Positions 38,693 through 47,611 of a stretch of DNA of 64,000 bases are shown here, piece by piece. The stretch lies in the NCBI RefSeq assembly GCF_008639165.1, contig NZ_CP029197.1, positions 1,736,001-1,800,000 of the forward strand, read 5' to 3'. This stretch comes from Streptomyces venezuelae ATCC 10712 (lineage in GTDB: Bacteria; Actinomycetota; Actinomycetes; Streptomycetales; Streptomycetaceae). The notes under the pieces were generated by a model. The model was not told the DNA's origin, ran no database searches, and worked only from the letters and a program-made list of their open reading frames with translations. Position numbers and translations under genes: made by a program. Positions within the stretch are counted from its first letter, which is position 1, and each line of letters opens with the position of its first letter.

Positions 38693-39312
38693 GCCCCGAT
38701 CCGGTAGAGCGAGTGGGTCCAGGAGAAGGAGCCGTTGTCGACGTACCAGGCGTGCGAGGCCCAGTTGTAGCGGTTGCTGGAGGGCCAGGGGTCGCCCCAG
38801 TAGACCCAGCTCTCGGCGTCGTCGTACCCGTAGATCACGTGCATGTGGCCGCCGCCGCTCGACCACTGGATGCGGGTCTCGACGGGCCGGTCGGCGTTGA
38901 TCTCGGTCTGGACCGTGGAGTAGCGCAGCCAGCCGGTCACGTACGAGCCGGGGTTGATGCCGGCCCAGTCGAGGCCGGTCTGGACGTTGCCGAGGGTGGC
39001 CTGCCAGTTGGGGCAGTCGTAGCCCTGCTGGCGCCCGAAGGCGGCGTTGCAGAACTGGTTCTGGCTGTAGGTGCGGCCGAACCAGGTGGCGATGGTGTTG
39101 CCGCCGGCCGCCCAGCACCAGTTGTTCTTCTGCTGGGCCTGCATGGTGATGTTCAGCCGCTTGGCGCCGAGGACGGCGGCGTCCCCGGTACCGGAGGCGG
39201 CCGGGACGACGGGGGCCGCGGGGACGGCGGGGGCGGCGGATGCCGAGGTCGTCGGGACGAGGAAGAGGGCGGCAGCGGCGAGTGCCGCGAGGTTCAGCAT
39301 TCTTCTGCGCAT
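38689..39312 (-). CDS. Secreted papain-like (C39/C70-type) cysteine peptidase
   Basis: 207-aa protein with signal peptide (MRRRMLNLAALAAAALFLVPTTSASA) and a papain-like fold: catalytic cysteine C66 in NNWCWAAGGN, histidine H156 in GGGHMHVIYGYD, and D174 in YWGDPW. The order Cys-His-Asp and the NWCWAA box fit the peptidase C39-like/AvrRpt2 (C70) group, often secreted by actinobacteria. Active size suggests no further domains. Likely extracytoplasmic; natural substrate unknown. First gene of a two-gene unit with the anchored protein. Confidence 0.85.
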   Translation of the reverse strand: MRRRMLNLAALAAAALFLVPTTSASAAPAVPAAPVVPAASGTGDAAVLGAKRLNITMQAQQKNNWCWAAGGNTIATWFGRTYSQNQFCNAAFGRQQGYDCPNWQATLGNVQTGLDWAGINPGSYVTGWLRYSTVQTEINADRPVETRIQWSSGGGHMHVIYGYDDAESWVYWGDPWPSSNRYNWASHAWYVDNGSFSWTHSLYRIGA

Positions 39313-39443
39313 CGCGTTCCTCCCTGGAGCGGGGGGTGTGGGGATGTGGGGGTGGGGTGGAGGAGCGCGTCCGGACGCTGGTCAGGAGCATCTGCCGTTG
39401 TCCGGATCCGGTCAACACGCTTCAATGCGGGGTGACATCGGAC

Positions 39444-39542
39444 TGTGAACGGTGTGACCCGGGTGTGAACGGACACCCTCGGCCCACCTGCCCGCCCGCC
39501 CCGCGCGGCACCACGGCCCGCTCCCCCGTCGTGAACGTTCAC
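39444..39542. promoter_or_regulatory. Repeated GTGAACG sites upstream of HTH gene
   Basis: TGTGAACGG occurs at 39444-39452 and again at 39464-39472, exactly 20 nt apart, and GTGAACGTTCAC, a perfect 12-nt palindrome, lies at 39531-39542 directly before the Shine-Dalgarno of the regulator gene. The rest of 39313-39554 holds the peptidase promoter region without clear elements. Confidence 0.5.
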
Positions 39543-39554
39543 TGAGGAGCCCTC

Positions 39555-40484
39555 GTGAGCCACACCGAGGCCGATCTGGTGCAGCTGCTGCACACCGGCC
39601 CGTTCCATCTGGCGCTGCGCACCGCGCTGGCGGTGCGCGGGCTTCCGCTCCAGCGGGTCCAGCACCACCTCGCGCACCGGGGGATCAAGGTCGGGGTGAC
39701 GAGTCTGAGCTACTGGCAGCAGGGGGCCCGGCGGCCGCAGCGGCCGGAGTCGCTGAAGGCGGTCCGGGCCCTGGAGGAGGTGCTCCAGCTGCCGGGGAAC
39801 TCACTCCTCCGGCTGCTCACGGAGGACTCGGCCGCGCGCCAGGAGGTGGAGCGCCCGGCGGCCCGCTCGTACCGCTCGCTCGTCGAGGCGTCCGGCTCGG
39901 TCGAGGAGCTGCTCGCGGAGCTCGAGTCCCCGGCGGACGGCGGCCTGCACACGGTGGGCCACCACGAGCGGGTGCGGATCGGGGCGGCGCGGGAGCTGGT
40001 GGGGCGGGAGTCGCAGCACGTGGTGCGGGCGCACCGGGACGGCGTGGACCGCTATCTGGCCATCCACCACGGGGACCCGGGCTGCGATCCGTCCCGGGTC
40101 GCGGTGCGGGCGGTGGAGAACTGCCGGACGGGGCGGGTGCGCTGGCACGCGGGGACGGGGGTGCTGATCGCGGAGCTGATCTTCGACGTGCGGCTGCGCG
40201 CCGGGGACACGTACCTCTTCTCGTACGGCTTCGAGGACGGTACGGCGGGACCGAGCGGGGAGTACGTGCGCGGGTTCAGCTTCGCGGGCGGGCAGTACGT
40301 CCTGCAGGTGCGGTTCGACGAGGCGGCGCTGCCGGTGCGGTGCCGGAGGTTCGCGCAGGCCTCTGCGGGCGCGCCGCGCGGCGGCCGCGCGGAGCTGACC
40401 CTGAGCGGCCGGCACCGCACGGTGCACCTGGTGGAGCAGGGCGTACGCCCGGGGATCCTGGGGATCGACTGGGACTGGACGTGA
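39555..40484 (+). CDS. HTH (XRE-like) regulatory protein
   Basis: 309-aa protein. Residues about 12-80 form a helix-turn-helix-like domain (LRTALAVRGLPLQRVQHHLAHRGIKVGVTSLSYWQQGARRPQRPESLKAV) of the kind with a DNA-contacting SYWQxGxRRP core. The remaining 220 residues form an all-beta-looking C-terminal region (VRAHRDGVDRYLAIHHGDPGCDPSRVAVRAVENCRTGRVRWH; GDTYLFSYGFEDGTAGPSGEYVRGF) that I do not recognise but which may sense a ligand. GTG 39555 with GAGGAG 6 nt upstream. Divergent from the peptidase pair; repeats in the intergenic region suggest autoregulation. Confidence 0.78.
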   Translation: MSHTEADLVQLLHTGPFHLALRTALAVRGLPLQRVQHHLAHRGIKVGVTSLSYWQQGARRPQRPESLKAVRALEEVLQLPGNSLLRLLTEDSAARQEVERPAARSYRSLVEASGSVEELLAELESPADGGLHTVGHHERVRIGAARELVGRESQHVVRAHRDGVDRYLAIHHGDPGCDPSRVAVRAVENCRTGRVRWHAGTGVLIAELIFDVRLRAGDTYLFSYGFEDGTAGPSGEYVRGFSFAGGQYVLQVRFDEAALPVRCRRFAQASAGAPRGGRAELTLSGRHRTVHLVEQGVRPGILGIDWDWT

Positions 40485-40516
40485 GCCGGCGGCGCCCCGG
40501 GTCCTGACGGCGGGCG

Positions 40517-40538
40517 GCCGCCTCGCGGCGCAGGCGGC
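40517..40538. terminator. Short hairpin between convergent genes
   Basis: GCCGCCT / AGGCGGC, 7-bp stem, 8-nt loop between the HTH gene and the Rieske gene. Weaker than other terminators here. Confidence 0.45.
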
Positions 40539-40560
40539 GACGCCTAGGGTCCCGGGGCCC

Positions 40561-40986
40561 TCAGGCCTTGGGGCCCGCGATCAGCTTGCCGTCCTCGACG
40601 CGGACGGGGACCTCGGGGAGCGGGACGGTGGCCGGGCCGCGGAGCGCCTTGCCGGTGGTGACGTCGAAGCGGCTGCCGTGGCAGGGGCAGTTGCCCTCGT
40701 TGTCCTCGACCTTGTCGAGGACGCAGCCGGCGTGGGTGCACTGGGCGCTGAACGCCTTGTACTGGCCCTTTGCCGGGCAGCTCACCACGAGCCGCTGCTC
40801 GCGGTAGAGCTTGGACCCGCCGACGGGGATCTCGTCGGGGGCGCCGAGCGGGACCGGGGCGGTCGGGGTCGGCACCTCGGCGTGGCCGAGCTTGGACTCG
40901 GTGGAGCAGGCGGCGACTCCCAGCCCGGCGGCACCGGCGAGAGCGGCGCCCTTCAGTACGGTGCGGCGGCTGGACTGGCCGGACAT
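40561..40986 (-). CDS. Tat-exported Rieske [2Fe-2S] lipoprotein
   Basis: 141-aa protein. Twin-arginine motif SRRTVLK at 6-12, hydrophobic region, and a lipobox VAAC27, so probably a Tat-dependent lipoprotein folded with its cluster before export. Rieske ligands C83 and H85 (CTHAGC), C100 and H103 (CPCHGS), with C88 and C102 placed for the disulfide of high-potential (bc1-type) Rieske proteins. No bc-complex genes nearby, so its redox partner is unknown. ATG 40986 chosen; upstream nine codons precede the Tat motif. Confidence 0.9.
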   Translation of the reverse strand: MSGQSSRRTVLKGAALAGAAGLGVAACSTESKLGHAEVPTPTAPVPLGAPDEIPVGGSKLYREQRLVVSCPAKGQYKAFSAQCTHAGCVLDKVEDNEGNCPCHGSRFDVTTGKALRGPATVPLPEVPVRVEDGKLIAGPKA

Positions 40987-41086
40987 GGGCGCTCCACGGG
41001 TGGATCGGTGCAAGGCGTGACCGAACCGACGATACCGGCGCGCCGTCCGGCGCCGACGGCCGGGCCCGGGGTGGGCCGGGGACGGG

Positions 41087-41112
41087 GCAGGGCCCCCGGG
41101 GAGGGGCCCTGC
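41087..41112 (-). terminator. Terminator hairpin of uvrA
   Basis: GCAGGGCCCC / GGGGCCCTGC, perfect 10-bp stem, 6-nt loop, 9 nt beyond the uvrA stop. Confidence 0.75.
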
Positions 41113-41120
41113 CGGGAACG

Positions 41121-44100
41121 TCAGGCCTTGCGGGCCCGCGTCGTCGCCTTCTTCGCGGCGGCCTTGGTGGCGGTCGACTTCGTCGCCGTCGCCTTGGCGG
41201 CGGTCGTCCTCGTCGCCGTCGCCTTGGCCGCCGTCTTCTTCGCCGCCGTCTTCTTGGCGGGAGCGGCGGTCTTCGTCGCCGCGGTCTTGGCGGTCGCCTT
41301 GGCCGGGGCCTTCTTCGCCGCCGTCCGCTTGGTCCCGCGCGCCGCCGGCACCACCGCGTCGCTGACCCGGTCGGCGCCGAGGATCTCGCGGAGGAACTTG
41401 CCGGTGTGGCTGGTGGAGACCGCCGCGACCTCCTCGGGCGTGCCCTCGGCGACGACCAGGCCGCCGCCGCTGCCGCCCTCGGGGCCCATGTCGATGAGCC
41501 AGTCGGCGGTCTTGATGACATCGAGGTTGTGCTCGATGACGATCACCGAGTTGCCCTTGTCGACGAGACCGGACAGGACCTTGATCAGCTTCGAGATGTC
41601 CTCGAAGTGGAGACCGGTGGTCGGCTCGTCCAGGACGTAGACCGTGCGGCCCGTGGAGCGCTTCTGGAGCTCGGAGGCGAGCTTCACGCGCTGCGCCTCA
41701 CCGCCGGAGAGCGTCGGAGCGGACTGGCCGAGCCGGACGTATCCGAGGCCGACCTCGTTGAGCGTGCGCAGGTGGCGCGCGATGGTCGGGACGGCCTCGA
41801 AGAAGTCGAGGGCCTCCTCGATCGGCATGTTCAGGACTTCGGCGATGGACTTGCCCTTGTAGTGGACCTCCAGGGTCTCCCGGTTGTACCGGTCGCCGTG
41901 GCAGACCTCGCACGGGACGTAGACGTCCGGGAGGAAGTTCATCTCGATCTTGATCGTGCCGTCGCCGGAGCAGTTCTCACAGCGGCCGCCCTTGACGTTG
42001 AAGGAGAACCGGCCGGGCAGGTAGCCCCGGACCTTGGCCTCCATCGTCTCGGCGAAGAGCTTGCGGACGTGGTCGAAGACGCCGGTGTAGGTCGCCGGGT
42101 TCGACCGCGGGGTGCGGCCGATGGGCGACTGGTCGACGTGCACGACCTTGTCGACCAGGTCGTCCCCGTCCACGCGGGTGTGCCGCCCGGGCACCGACTT
42201 GGCGCCGTTCAGCTCGCGCGCCAGGTGGGTGTAGAGGATGTCGTTGACCAGGGTCGACTTTCCGGAGCCGGAGACGCCGGTGACGGCGGTGAGGACGCCC
42301 AGCGGGAAGGACACGTCGATGTCCCGCAGGTTGTTCTCGCGGGCTCCGTGCACGGTGAGCCGGCGCCCGGGGTCCACCGGGCGGCGGATGTCCGGGGTGG
42401 GGATCGCCCGGCGGCCGGACAGGTACTGCCCGGTCATCGACTCCTCGTTGGCCAGGAGCTCCTTCAAGGTGCCGGAGTGGACGACCTTGCCGCCGTGCTC
42501 ACCGGCGCCGGGGCCGATGTCGACGACCCAGTCGGCGACCTTGATGGTGTCCTCGTCGTGCTCGACGACGATGAGCGTGTTGCCCATGTCCCGGAGCCGT
42601 ACGAGGGTCTCGATGAGCCGGTGGTTGTCGCGCTGGTGGAGTCCGATGGACGGCTCGTCGAGCACGTACAGGACGCCGACCAGGCCGGAGCCGATCTGGG
42701 TGGCCAGCCGGATGCGCTGGGCCTCGCCGCCGGAGAGGGTGCCGGCGGCGCGGTTGAGCGAGAGGTAGTCGAGGCCGACGTCGACGAGGAAGCGCAGTCG
42801 CTCGTTGACCTCCTTGAGGACCCGCTCGGCGATCTGCTTGTCCCGGGCGTTCAGCGTGAGGCGGGACAGGAACTCGGCGCAGTCGCTGATCGACATGGCG
42901 GAGACCTCGGCGATGGACTTCTCCATGACCGTGACCGCGAGGACGATCGGCTTGAGGCGGGTGCCCTCGCAGGTGGGACACGGCACCTCGCGCATGTAGC
43001 CCTCGAAGCGCTCGCGGCTGGAGTCGCTCTCGGCCTCGGTGTGCCGCCGCTTCACGAAGGAGACGGCGCCCTCGAAGGCCGGGGTGGTGTAGGCCCGCTC
43101 CCGCCCGTACCGGTTGCGGTAGCGGACCTCGACCTGGGTCTTGTGGCCGTACATCAGGGCCTTCTTGGCCCGCTGCGGGAGCGCCGCGTACGGCAGGTCC
43201 GTACGGAAGCCGAGGGCCTGGGAGAGACCGCCGATGAGCCGGCCGAAGTACTCCTTGGTGTGGCCGTGCGACCAGGGGTGGATGGCGCCCTCGTCGAGGG
43301 ACTTGTCCTCGTCGGGGACGATCAGCTCCGGGTCGACCTCCATGCGCGTGCCGATGCCGGTGCAGTCGGGGCAGGCGCCGAAGGGCGAGTTGAAGGAGAA
43401 GGAGCGGGGCTCCAGCTCCTCGAAGGACAGGTCGTCGTACGGGCAGTAGAGGTGCTCCGAGTACATCCGCTCGCGCTCGGGGTCGTCCTCGGCGAGGTCG
43501 ACGAAGTCGAGCACGACCATGCCGCCGGAGAGCCCGAGGGCGGTCTCGACCGAGTCGGTGAGCCGCCGCTTGGCGCTGTCCTTCACGGTGAGGCGGTCGA
43601 CGACTACCTCGATCGTGTGCTTCTCCTGCTTCTTCAGCGTCGGCGGTTCGCTCAGCTGTACGGTCACGCCGTCGACGCGGGCGCGGCTGTAGCCCTTGGT
43701 CTGGAGGTCGGCGAAGAGGTCGACGAACTCGCCCTTGCGCTCGCGCACGAGCGGGGACAGCAACTGGAAGCGGCTGCCCTCGGGGAGCTCCAGGACCTTG
43801 TCGACGATGGCCTGGGGCGACTGGCGGGAGATCGGCCGGTGGCACTCGGGACAGTGCGGCTTGCCGATGCGGGCGAAGAGCAGACGGAGGTAGTCGTAGA
43901 CCTCGGTGATGGTGCCGACCGTCGAGCGCGGGTTGCGCGAGGTCGACTTCTGGTCGATGGAGACCGCGGGCGACAGACCTTCGATGAAATCGACGTCCGG
44001 CTTGTCCATCTGGCCGAGGAACTGCCGGGCGTACGAGGAGAGCGACTCGACGTAGCGGCGCTGCCCCTCGGCGAAGATCGTGTCGAACGCGAGGGAGGAC

Positions 44101-44213
44101 TTGCCCGACCCCGAGAGCCCGGTGAAGACGATCAGGGAGTCACGCGGGAGGTCGAGCGAGACGTTCTTGAGGTTGTGCTCACGAGCGCCACGGACGATGA
44201 GACGGTCGGTCAC
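41121..44213 (-). CDS. uvrA: Excinuclease ABC subunit A, with Lys/Ala-rich tail
   Basis: 1030-aa damage-recognition ATPase. Both ABC modules are intact: Walker [10 protein letters not shown] near the start and GVSGSGKST in the second half, signatures [17 protein letters not shown] and [15 protein letters not shown], plus zinc fingers [16 protein letters not shown] and [19 protein letters not shown] 44213 ([18 protein letters not shown]) matches orthologues and has AAAGG 11 nt upstream; a GTG at 44225 is unlikely. Unusual: after about residue 960 there is a histone H1-like tail of some 70 residues made almost only of Lys, Ala, Thr ([16 protein letters not shown]), seen in some streptomycete homologues and possibly DNA-binding. 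Confidence 0.95.
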   Translation of the reverse strand: MTDRLIVRGAREHNLKNVSLDLPRDSLIVFTGLSGSGKSSLAFDTIFAEGQRRYVESLSSYARQFLGQMDKPDVDFIEGLSPAVSIDQKSTSRNPRSTVGTITEVYDYLRLLFARIGKPHCPECHRPISRQSPQAIVDKVLELPEGSRFQLLSPLVRERKGEFVDLFADLQTKGYSRARVDGVTVQLSEPPTLKKQEKHTIEVVVDRLTVKDSAKRRLTDSVETALGLSGGMVVLDFVDLAEDDPERERMYSEHLYCPYDDLSFEELEPRSFSFNSPFGACPDCTGIGTRMEVDPELIVPDEDKSLDEGAIHPWSHGHTKEYFGRLIGGLSQALGFRTDLPYAALPQRAKKALMYGHKTQVEVRYRNRYGRERAYTTPAFEGAVSFVKRRHTEAESDSSRERFEGYMREVPCPTCEGTRLKPIVLAVTVMEKSIAEVSAMSISDCAEFLSRLTLNARDKQIAERVLKEVNERLRFLVDVGLDYLSLNRAAGTLSGGEAQRIRLATQIGSGLVGVLYVLDEPSIGLHQRDNHRLIETLVRLRDMGNTLIVVEHDEDTIKVADWVVDIGPGAGEHGGKVVHSGTLKELLANEESMTGQYLSGRRAIPTPDIRRPVDPGRRLTVHGARENNLRDIDVSFPLGVLTAVTGVSGSGKSTLVNDILYTHLARELNGAKSVPGRHTRVDGDDLVDKVVHVDQSPIGRTPRSNPATYTGVFDHVRKLFAETMEAKVRGYLPGRFSFNVKGGRCENCSGDGTIKIEMNFLPDVYVPCEVCHGDRYNRETLEVHYKGKSIAEVLNMPIEEALDFFEAVPTIARHLRTLNEVGLGYVRLGQSAPTLSGGEAQRVKLASELQKRSTGRTVYVLDEPTTGLHFEDISKLIKVLSGLVDKGNSVIVIEHNLDVIKTADWLIDMGPEGGSGGGLVVAEGTPEEVAAVSTSHTGKFLREILGADRVSDAVVPAARGTKRTAAKKAPAKATAKTAATKTAAPAKKTAAKKTAAKATATRTTAAKATATKSTATKAAAKKATTRARKA

Positions 44214-44240
44214 GCCGGTCCGCACCTTTCTTCAGAGAGC

Positions 44241-44319
44241 GGATGCCGCAGACGGATGCCGCGGAGGGATGCCGCAGAAGCTGCTGGGCCTGAAACACCC
44301 AACGCTTCAAGGATGCCGG
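44241..44319. repeat. 13-bp tandem repeats in the uvrA leader
   Basis: Three direct repeats of 13 nt (GGATGCCGCAGAC, GGATGCCGCGGAG, GGATGCCGCAGAA at 44241-44279), with a fourth partial copy GGATGCCGG at 44311. They lie between the uvrA promoter and its start codon. Confidence 0.75.
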
Positions 44320-44333
44320 ATGCTTCCCTCGAG

Positions 44334-44353
44334 CTTATAGCACGCACATTCGA
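44334..44353 (-). promoter_or_regulatory. uvrA -10 element with LexA-like box
   Basis: TATAAG (44339-44334) is the best -10. Overlapping it, TCGAAT-GTGC-GTGCTA (44353-44338) matches the actinobacterial SOS box TCGAAC-N4-GTTCGA at 9 of 12 defined positions. No clear -35. Confidence 0.45.
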
Positions 44354-44410
44354 TTTCCGGACTTCCGAAGACCTCTTCACCCGAACGAGTGGCGGCACCC
44401 CCGTCGGCAC

Positions 44411-44416
44411 TAGGGT
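44411..44416 (+). promoter_or_regulatory. -10 element TAGGGT, leaderless start
   Basis: TAGGGT ends 7 nt before ATG 44424; no Shine-Dalgarno is present, so the DinB-like gene is probably leaderless. Confidence 0.5.
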
Positions 44417-44423
44417 CGGCGCC

Positions 44424-45107
44424 ATGATCGACCACGAACGCGACCTTGCTCACGTCCACGAAGCGACCGAACGGCTGCTGGACGCGGCGGCCTCTCTGGA
44501 CAACGCGGCGGCGGCCGAGCCGTCACGGCTGCCCGGCTGGACCCGCGGCCATGTGCTCGCCCACGTCGCCCGTAACGCCGACGCCCTGGTGAACGTCCTC
44601 CAGGGCCGCCCCATGTACCCCGACGCCGCCACCCGCGACGCCGACATCGAGCGCGACTCCGGCCGCCCGCTCGACGTCCACCTCGCCGACCTGCGCGCGA
44701 GCGCCGACCGCTTCCGGGCCGTGGGCGCCGAGCCCGCCGACTGGAGCCGGACGGTCGAGCTCCGCAACGGCGTCCTGGACAGCGCCTCCCGCATCCCCTT
44801 CCGCCGCTGGGTGGAGGTCGCCCTGCACCACGTCGACCTGGGCGTCGGCTACGAGCTGGAGGACCTGCCCGAGGAGTTCGTGCAGCGCGAGATCGACTTC
44901 CTGGCCGAGCGCTTCAAGGGCCTGGAGAGCGTCCCGGCGACCGTCCTGCGGACCGCCGGCGGACCCGACCGGACGACCGGCGGCGGCCTCGGCGGCGTCG
45001 TCGTCACGGGACCGGACGCCGAGGTGCTCGGCTGGCTCGCCGGCCGCCGCGACGGCTCGGCCCTGAAGACCGAGGGCGGCCCCCTGCCGGAGCTCCCGCC
45101 GCTGTAG
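44424..45107 (+). CDS. Maleylpyruvate isomerase family mycothiol-dependent enzyme
   Basis: 227-aa protein of the MDMPI/DinB-like group. N-terminal four-helix metal-binding domain with LPGWTRGHVLAHVARNADALVNVLQG, FRRWVEVALHHVDLGVGY (metal-ligand histidines), and a C-terminal domain ending GGVVVTGPDAEVLGWLAGRRDGSAL. The family uses mycothiol as cofactor or substrate; the specific reaction here cannot be given. ATG 44424 is supported by the -10 element 7 nt upstream. The much longer open frame extending left is antisense to uvrA. Followed 21 nt later by the MBL gene. Confidence 0.88.
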   Translation: MIDHERDLAHVHEATERLLDAAASLDNAAAAEPSRLPGWTRGHVLAHVARNADALVNVLQGRPMYPDAATRDADIERDSGRPLDVHLADLRASADRFRAVGAEPADWSRTVELRNGVLDSASRIPFRRWVEVALHHVDLGVGYELEDLPEEFVQREIDFLAERFKGLESVPATVLRTAGGPDRTTGGGLGGVVVTGPDAEVLGWLAGRRDGSALKTEGGPLPELPPL

Positions 45108-45116
45108 CCCAAGCCT

Positions 45117-45122
45117 TAGGCT
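45117..45122 (+). promoter_or_regulatory. -10 element TAGGCT of the MBL gene
   Basis: TAGGCT with 6 nt to ATG 45129: the MBL gene seems to have its own leaderless promoter in the 21-nt gap. Confidence 0.5.
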
Positions 45123-45128
45123 GAGCGC

Positions 45129-45785
45129 ATGACGTACAGCGGAGTGGTGAAGGTCGGCGGACCGGCGGACGTGCACGAGCTGACGGACCTGATGATCTCG
45201 AAGGTCGCGGTCGGCCCGATGGACAACAACGCGTACCTGCTGCGCTGCCGGGCCACCGGCGAGCAGCTGCTGATCGACGCGGCGAACGACGCGGACACCC
45301 TCCTCACGCTGATCGGTGACGACGGCATCAAGGCCGTCGTCACCACCCACCGGCACGGCGACCACTGGCAGGCGCTCGCCGAGGTGGTCGCCGCGACCGG
45401 TGCCGTGACCTACGCGGGCGCGTACGACGCGGAGGGCATCCCGGTCGCGACCGACGTCCCCGTCGAGGACGGCGACACCATCCGGGTCGGCCGGGTCGAG
45501 CTGACCGCGCGCCGGATGGTCGGGCACACCCCGGGTTCGATCACGCTGGTCTACGACGACCCGCACGGCCACCCGCACGTCTTCACCGGCGACTGCCTCT
45601 TCCCCGGCGGCGTCGGCAACACGTGGAAGGACGCGGAGGCCTTCGCGAGCCTGATCCACGACGTGGAGACCAAGCTGTTCGCCGTCCTCCCGGACGAGTC
45701 GTGGATCTACCCGGGCCACGGCAAGGACACCACGCTCGGTGACGAGCGGCCGTCGCTCCCGGTGTGGCGCGAGCGCGGCTGGTAG
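45129..45785 (+). CDS. MBL-fold metallohydrolase (glyoxalase II-like)
   Basis: 218-aa metallo-beta-lactamase-fold protein. Metal ligands in THRHGDHW (H74, H76, D78, H79), HTPGS (H133 region), FTGDCLFPGG and PGHGKDT. This is the set seen in glyoxalase II and related thioesterases; together with the mycothiol-type gene just upstream it may hydrolyse mycothiol conjugates or thioesters, which is inference from context. ATG 45129. Ends before the hairpin at 45814. Confidence 0.9.
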   Translation: MTYSGVVKVGGPADVHELTDLMISKVAVGPMDNNAYLLRCRATGEQLLIDAANDADTLLTLIGDDGIKAVVTTHRHGDHWQALAEVVAATGAVTYAGAYDAEGIPVATDVPVEDGDTIRVGRVELTARRMVGHTPGSITLVYDDPHGHPHVFTGDCLFPGGVGNTWKDAEAFASLIHDVETKLFAVLPDESWIYPGHGKDTTLGDERPSLPVWRERGW

Positions 45786-45813
45786 CGCGTCGGCCGAGGC
45801 CGCCGGGACCGAC

Positions 45814-45839
45814 AGCGCGCGGCTGACCAGCCGCGCGCT
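45814..45839 (+). terminator. Terminator hairpin after MBL gene
   Basis: AGCGCGCGGCT / AGCCGCGCGCT, perfect 11-bp stem, GACC loop. Confidence 0.72.
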
Positions 45840-45886
45840 TCCGCACGCCCCCGTAACCCGGACGGCGGCGGGGTAGTTGGCGCCAC

Positions 45887-47224
45887 ATGAGCCCGAGTAA
45901 CGCTCCGTCGCCACCCGTCCCGGTCCCCCCGCCGTCGATGGGGCGGCTCGCCGCCGCCTCGCTCGTCGGCACCGCCATCGAGTTCTTCGACTTCTTCGTC
46001 TACGGGACCGCCGCCGCCCTCGTCCTGGGGCCGCTCTTCTTCCCGACCTTCTCCCCGCTCGCCGGGACCCTCGCCGCCTTCGGCACCTTCGCCGTCGGCT
46101 TCCTGTCCCGGCCGCTCGGCTCGATCCTCTTCGGCCACGTCGGCGACCGGTACGGCCGGCGCCCCGTCCTCTTCGCCTCCCTGCTCCTGACCGGCTGCGC
46201 CACGGTCGCGGTCGGCTGCGTCCCCACGTACGCGACGCTCGGCATCGCCGCGCCCGTGCTGCTGCTCGTGCTCCGCTTCCTCCAGGGCCTGGGGCTCGGC
46301 GGCGAGTGGGGCGGAGCCGTGCTGCTCACCGCCGAGCACGCCCCCGCGCACCGCCGTGCGCTGTGGTCGAGCTTCCCGCAGATCGGCCCGGCGATCGGCT
46401 TCCTCCTGGCGAACGGGGTGATGCTGGCGCTCTCGGCCGGCCTGAGCGACGCCGAGTTCCGCTCCTGGGGCTGGCGGGTGCCGTTCTGGGCGGCGGGCCT
46501 GCTCGCGGCCGCCGGGCTGCTGCTGCGCTCCTCCCTCGCGGAGACCCCGCAGTTCGAGGAGCTGTCCGCGTCGGGGAAGCGGGCGGGCGCCCCGCTGGCC
46601 GAGGTGGCCCGTGACCACTGGCGGCTCGTGCTGCTGACCGCCGGGGCGCTCGCCGTCGGGTACGCGGTGTTCTACACGGTCTCCACCTGGGCGCTGGCCT
46701 ACGGCACCGAGCGGCTCGGGGTGAGCAGCACCGTGATGCTGACCTGTGTGATGGCGGCGGTGGCGGTCAAGGGCGCGGCCACGCCGTTCGTGGCGGTCCT
46801 CGCCGACCGCTGGGGCCGCCGGCCGCTCTGCCTGGCGGGGTGCGCGGCCTCCGCGCTCTGGATGTTCCCGATGGTGGCGCTGCTGCACACGGCACGTCCG
46901 CCGCTGATGTTCCTCGGCTTCCTGGGCGCGCTGCTCGCCTTCATCACCATGTTCGCGGTGGTCGCCGCGTACCTGCCGGAGCTGTACGAGCCGCGGGTGC
47001 GCTGCACCGGCGCCGCCGTGGGCTACAACCTCGCCGGGGTCCTCGGCGGCGCCCTCACCCCGCTGGTCGCCACCGCGCTGTCCGACGGGGGCTCCGGGCC
47101 GCCGTGGGGCGTGGCCGCCTATCTGACGGTGGTCGCGCTCGTCAGCCTGGGCTGCTTCGCGCTCCTCCCGGAGACACTGCCCGAGCGCTCCGAGGAGACG
47201 GCCCCCGAACCGGCCGCCGTCTGA
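45887..47224 (+). CDS. MFS transporter, metabolite:H+ symporter (MHS) type
   Basis: 445-aa carrier with 12 transmembrane helices. The opening AAASLVGTAIEFFDFFVYGTAAALV and the GHVGDRYGRRPVLFASLLLTG and RFLQGLGLGGEWGGAVLLTAEHAP motifs identify the MHS family (KgtP, ShiA, ProP relatives), which take up organic acids or osmolytes with protons. Substrate not deducible. ATG 45887; TAGTTG 15 nt upstream may be the -10. Ends before hairpin 47249-47272. Confidence 0.9.
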   Translation: MSPSNAPSPPVPVPPPSMGRLAAASLVGTAIEFFDFFVYGTAAALVLGPLFFPTFSPLAGTLAAFGTFAVGFLSRPLGSILFGHVGDRYGRRPVLFASLLLTGCATVAVGCVPTYATLGIAAPVLLLVLRFLQGLGLGGEWGGAVLLTAEHAPAHRRALWSSFPQIGPAIGFLLANGVMLALSAGLSDAEFRSWGWRVPFWAAGLLAAAGLLLRSSLAETPQFEELSASGKRAGAPLAEVARDHWRLVLLTAGALAVGYAVFYTVSTWALAYGTERLGVSSTVMLTCVMAAVAVKGAATPFVAVLADRWGRRPLCLAGCAASALWMFPMVALLHTARPPLMFLGFLGALLAFITMFAVVAAYLPELYEPRVRCTGAAVGYNLAGVLGGALTPLVATALSDGGSGPPWGVAAYLTVVALVSLGCFALLPETLPERSEETAPEPAAV

Positions 47225-47248
47225 CCTGAACCGTCCCTCCCTGTCCTG

Positions 47249-47272
47249 AACTCCCCCTCTCCGGGGGGAGTT
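47249..47272 (+). terminator. Terminator hairpin after MHS carrier
   Basis: AACTCCCCC / GGGGGAGTT, 9-bp stem with 6-nt loop, then a short T-rich stretch. The remaining 47273-47611 interval contains no gene I can support. Confidence 0.7.
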
Positions 47273-47611
47273 TCCCCCGTTCCGTCTCCCGCGCGCGGCC
47301 CGAGGGTGTAGTCATGGTCGCGGAGCGCGCCTCGTGCCGAGCCGAACTCCCGCGGCCTGTACAGGAATCCCTGCACGGTCAGGTCTCACCTGTGCTCCGC
47401 CGTCGCGCGGCCGAGCACCGAGATGGCGGGGGCGCGGGGAGGAGAGGCGGCCTGTGTCCGGCTATTCCGTCGACCAGACGGCAGCGGGCCGCGGGTGGCG
47501 ACGGACGGTGCACGCGAGCGGACTTCCGCCCCTCCCCGACGGCCGACAGGCCTCGGAGGCGAGCCGGTGGACACCGGCCTGACAGGCGAGCGCATCGCAC
47601 CGAGGAACCCC

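Noticed and set aside
40770..45107. Very long open frame of 1445 codons on the plus strand
   Set aside because: Most of it is antisense to uvrA with low-complexity Val/Gly/Ala composition; only the part from ATG 44424 is a real gene.
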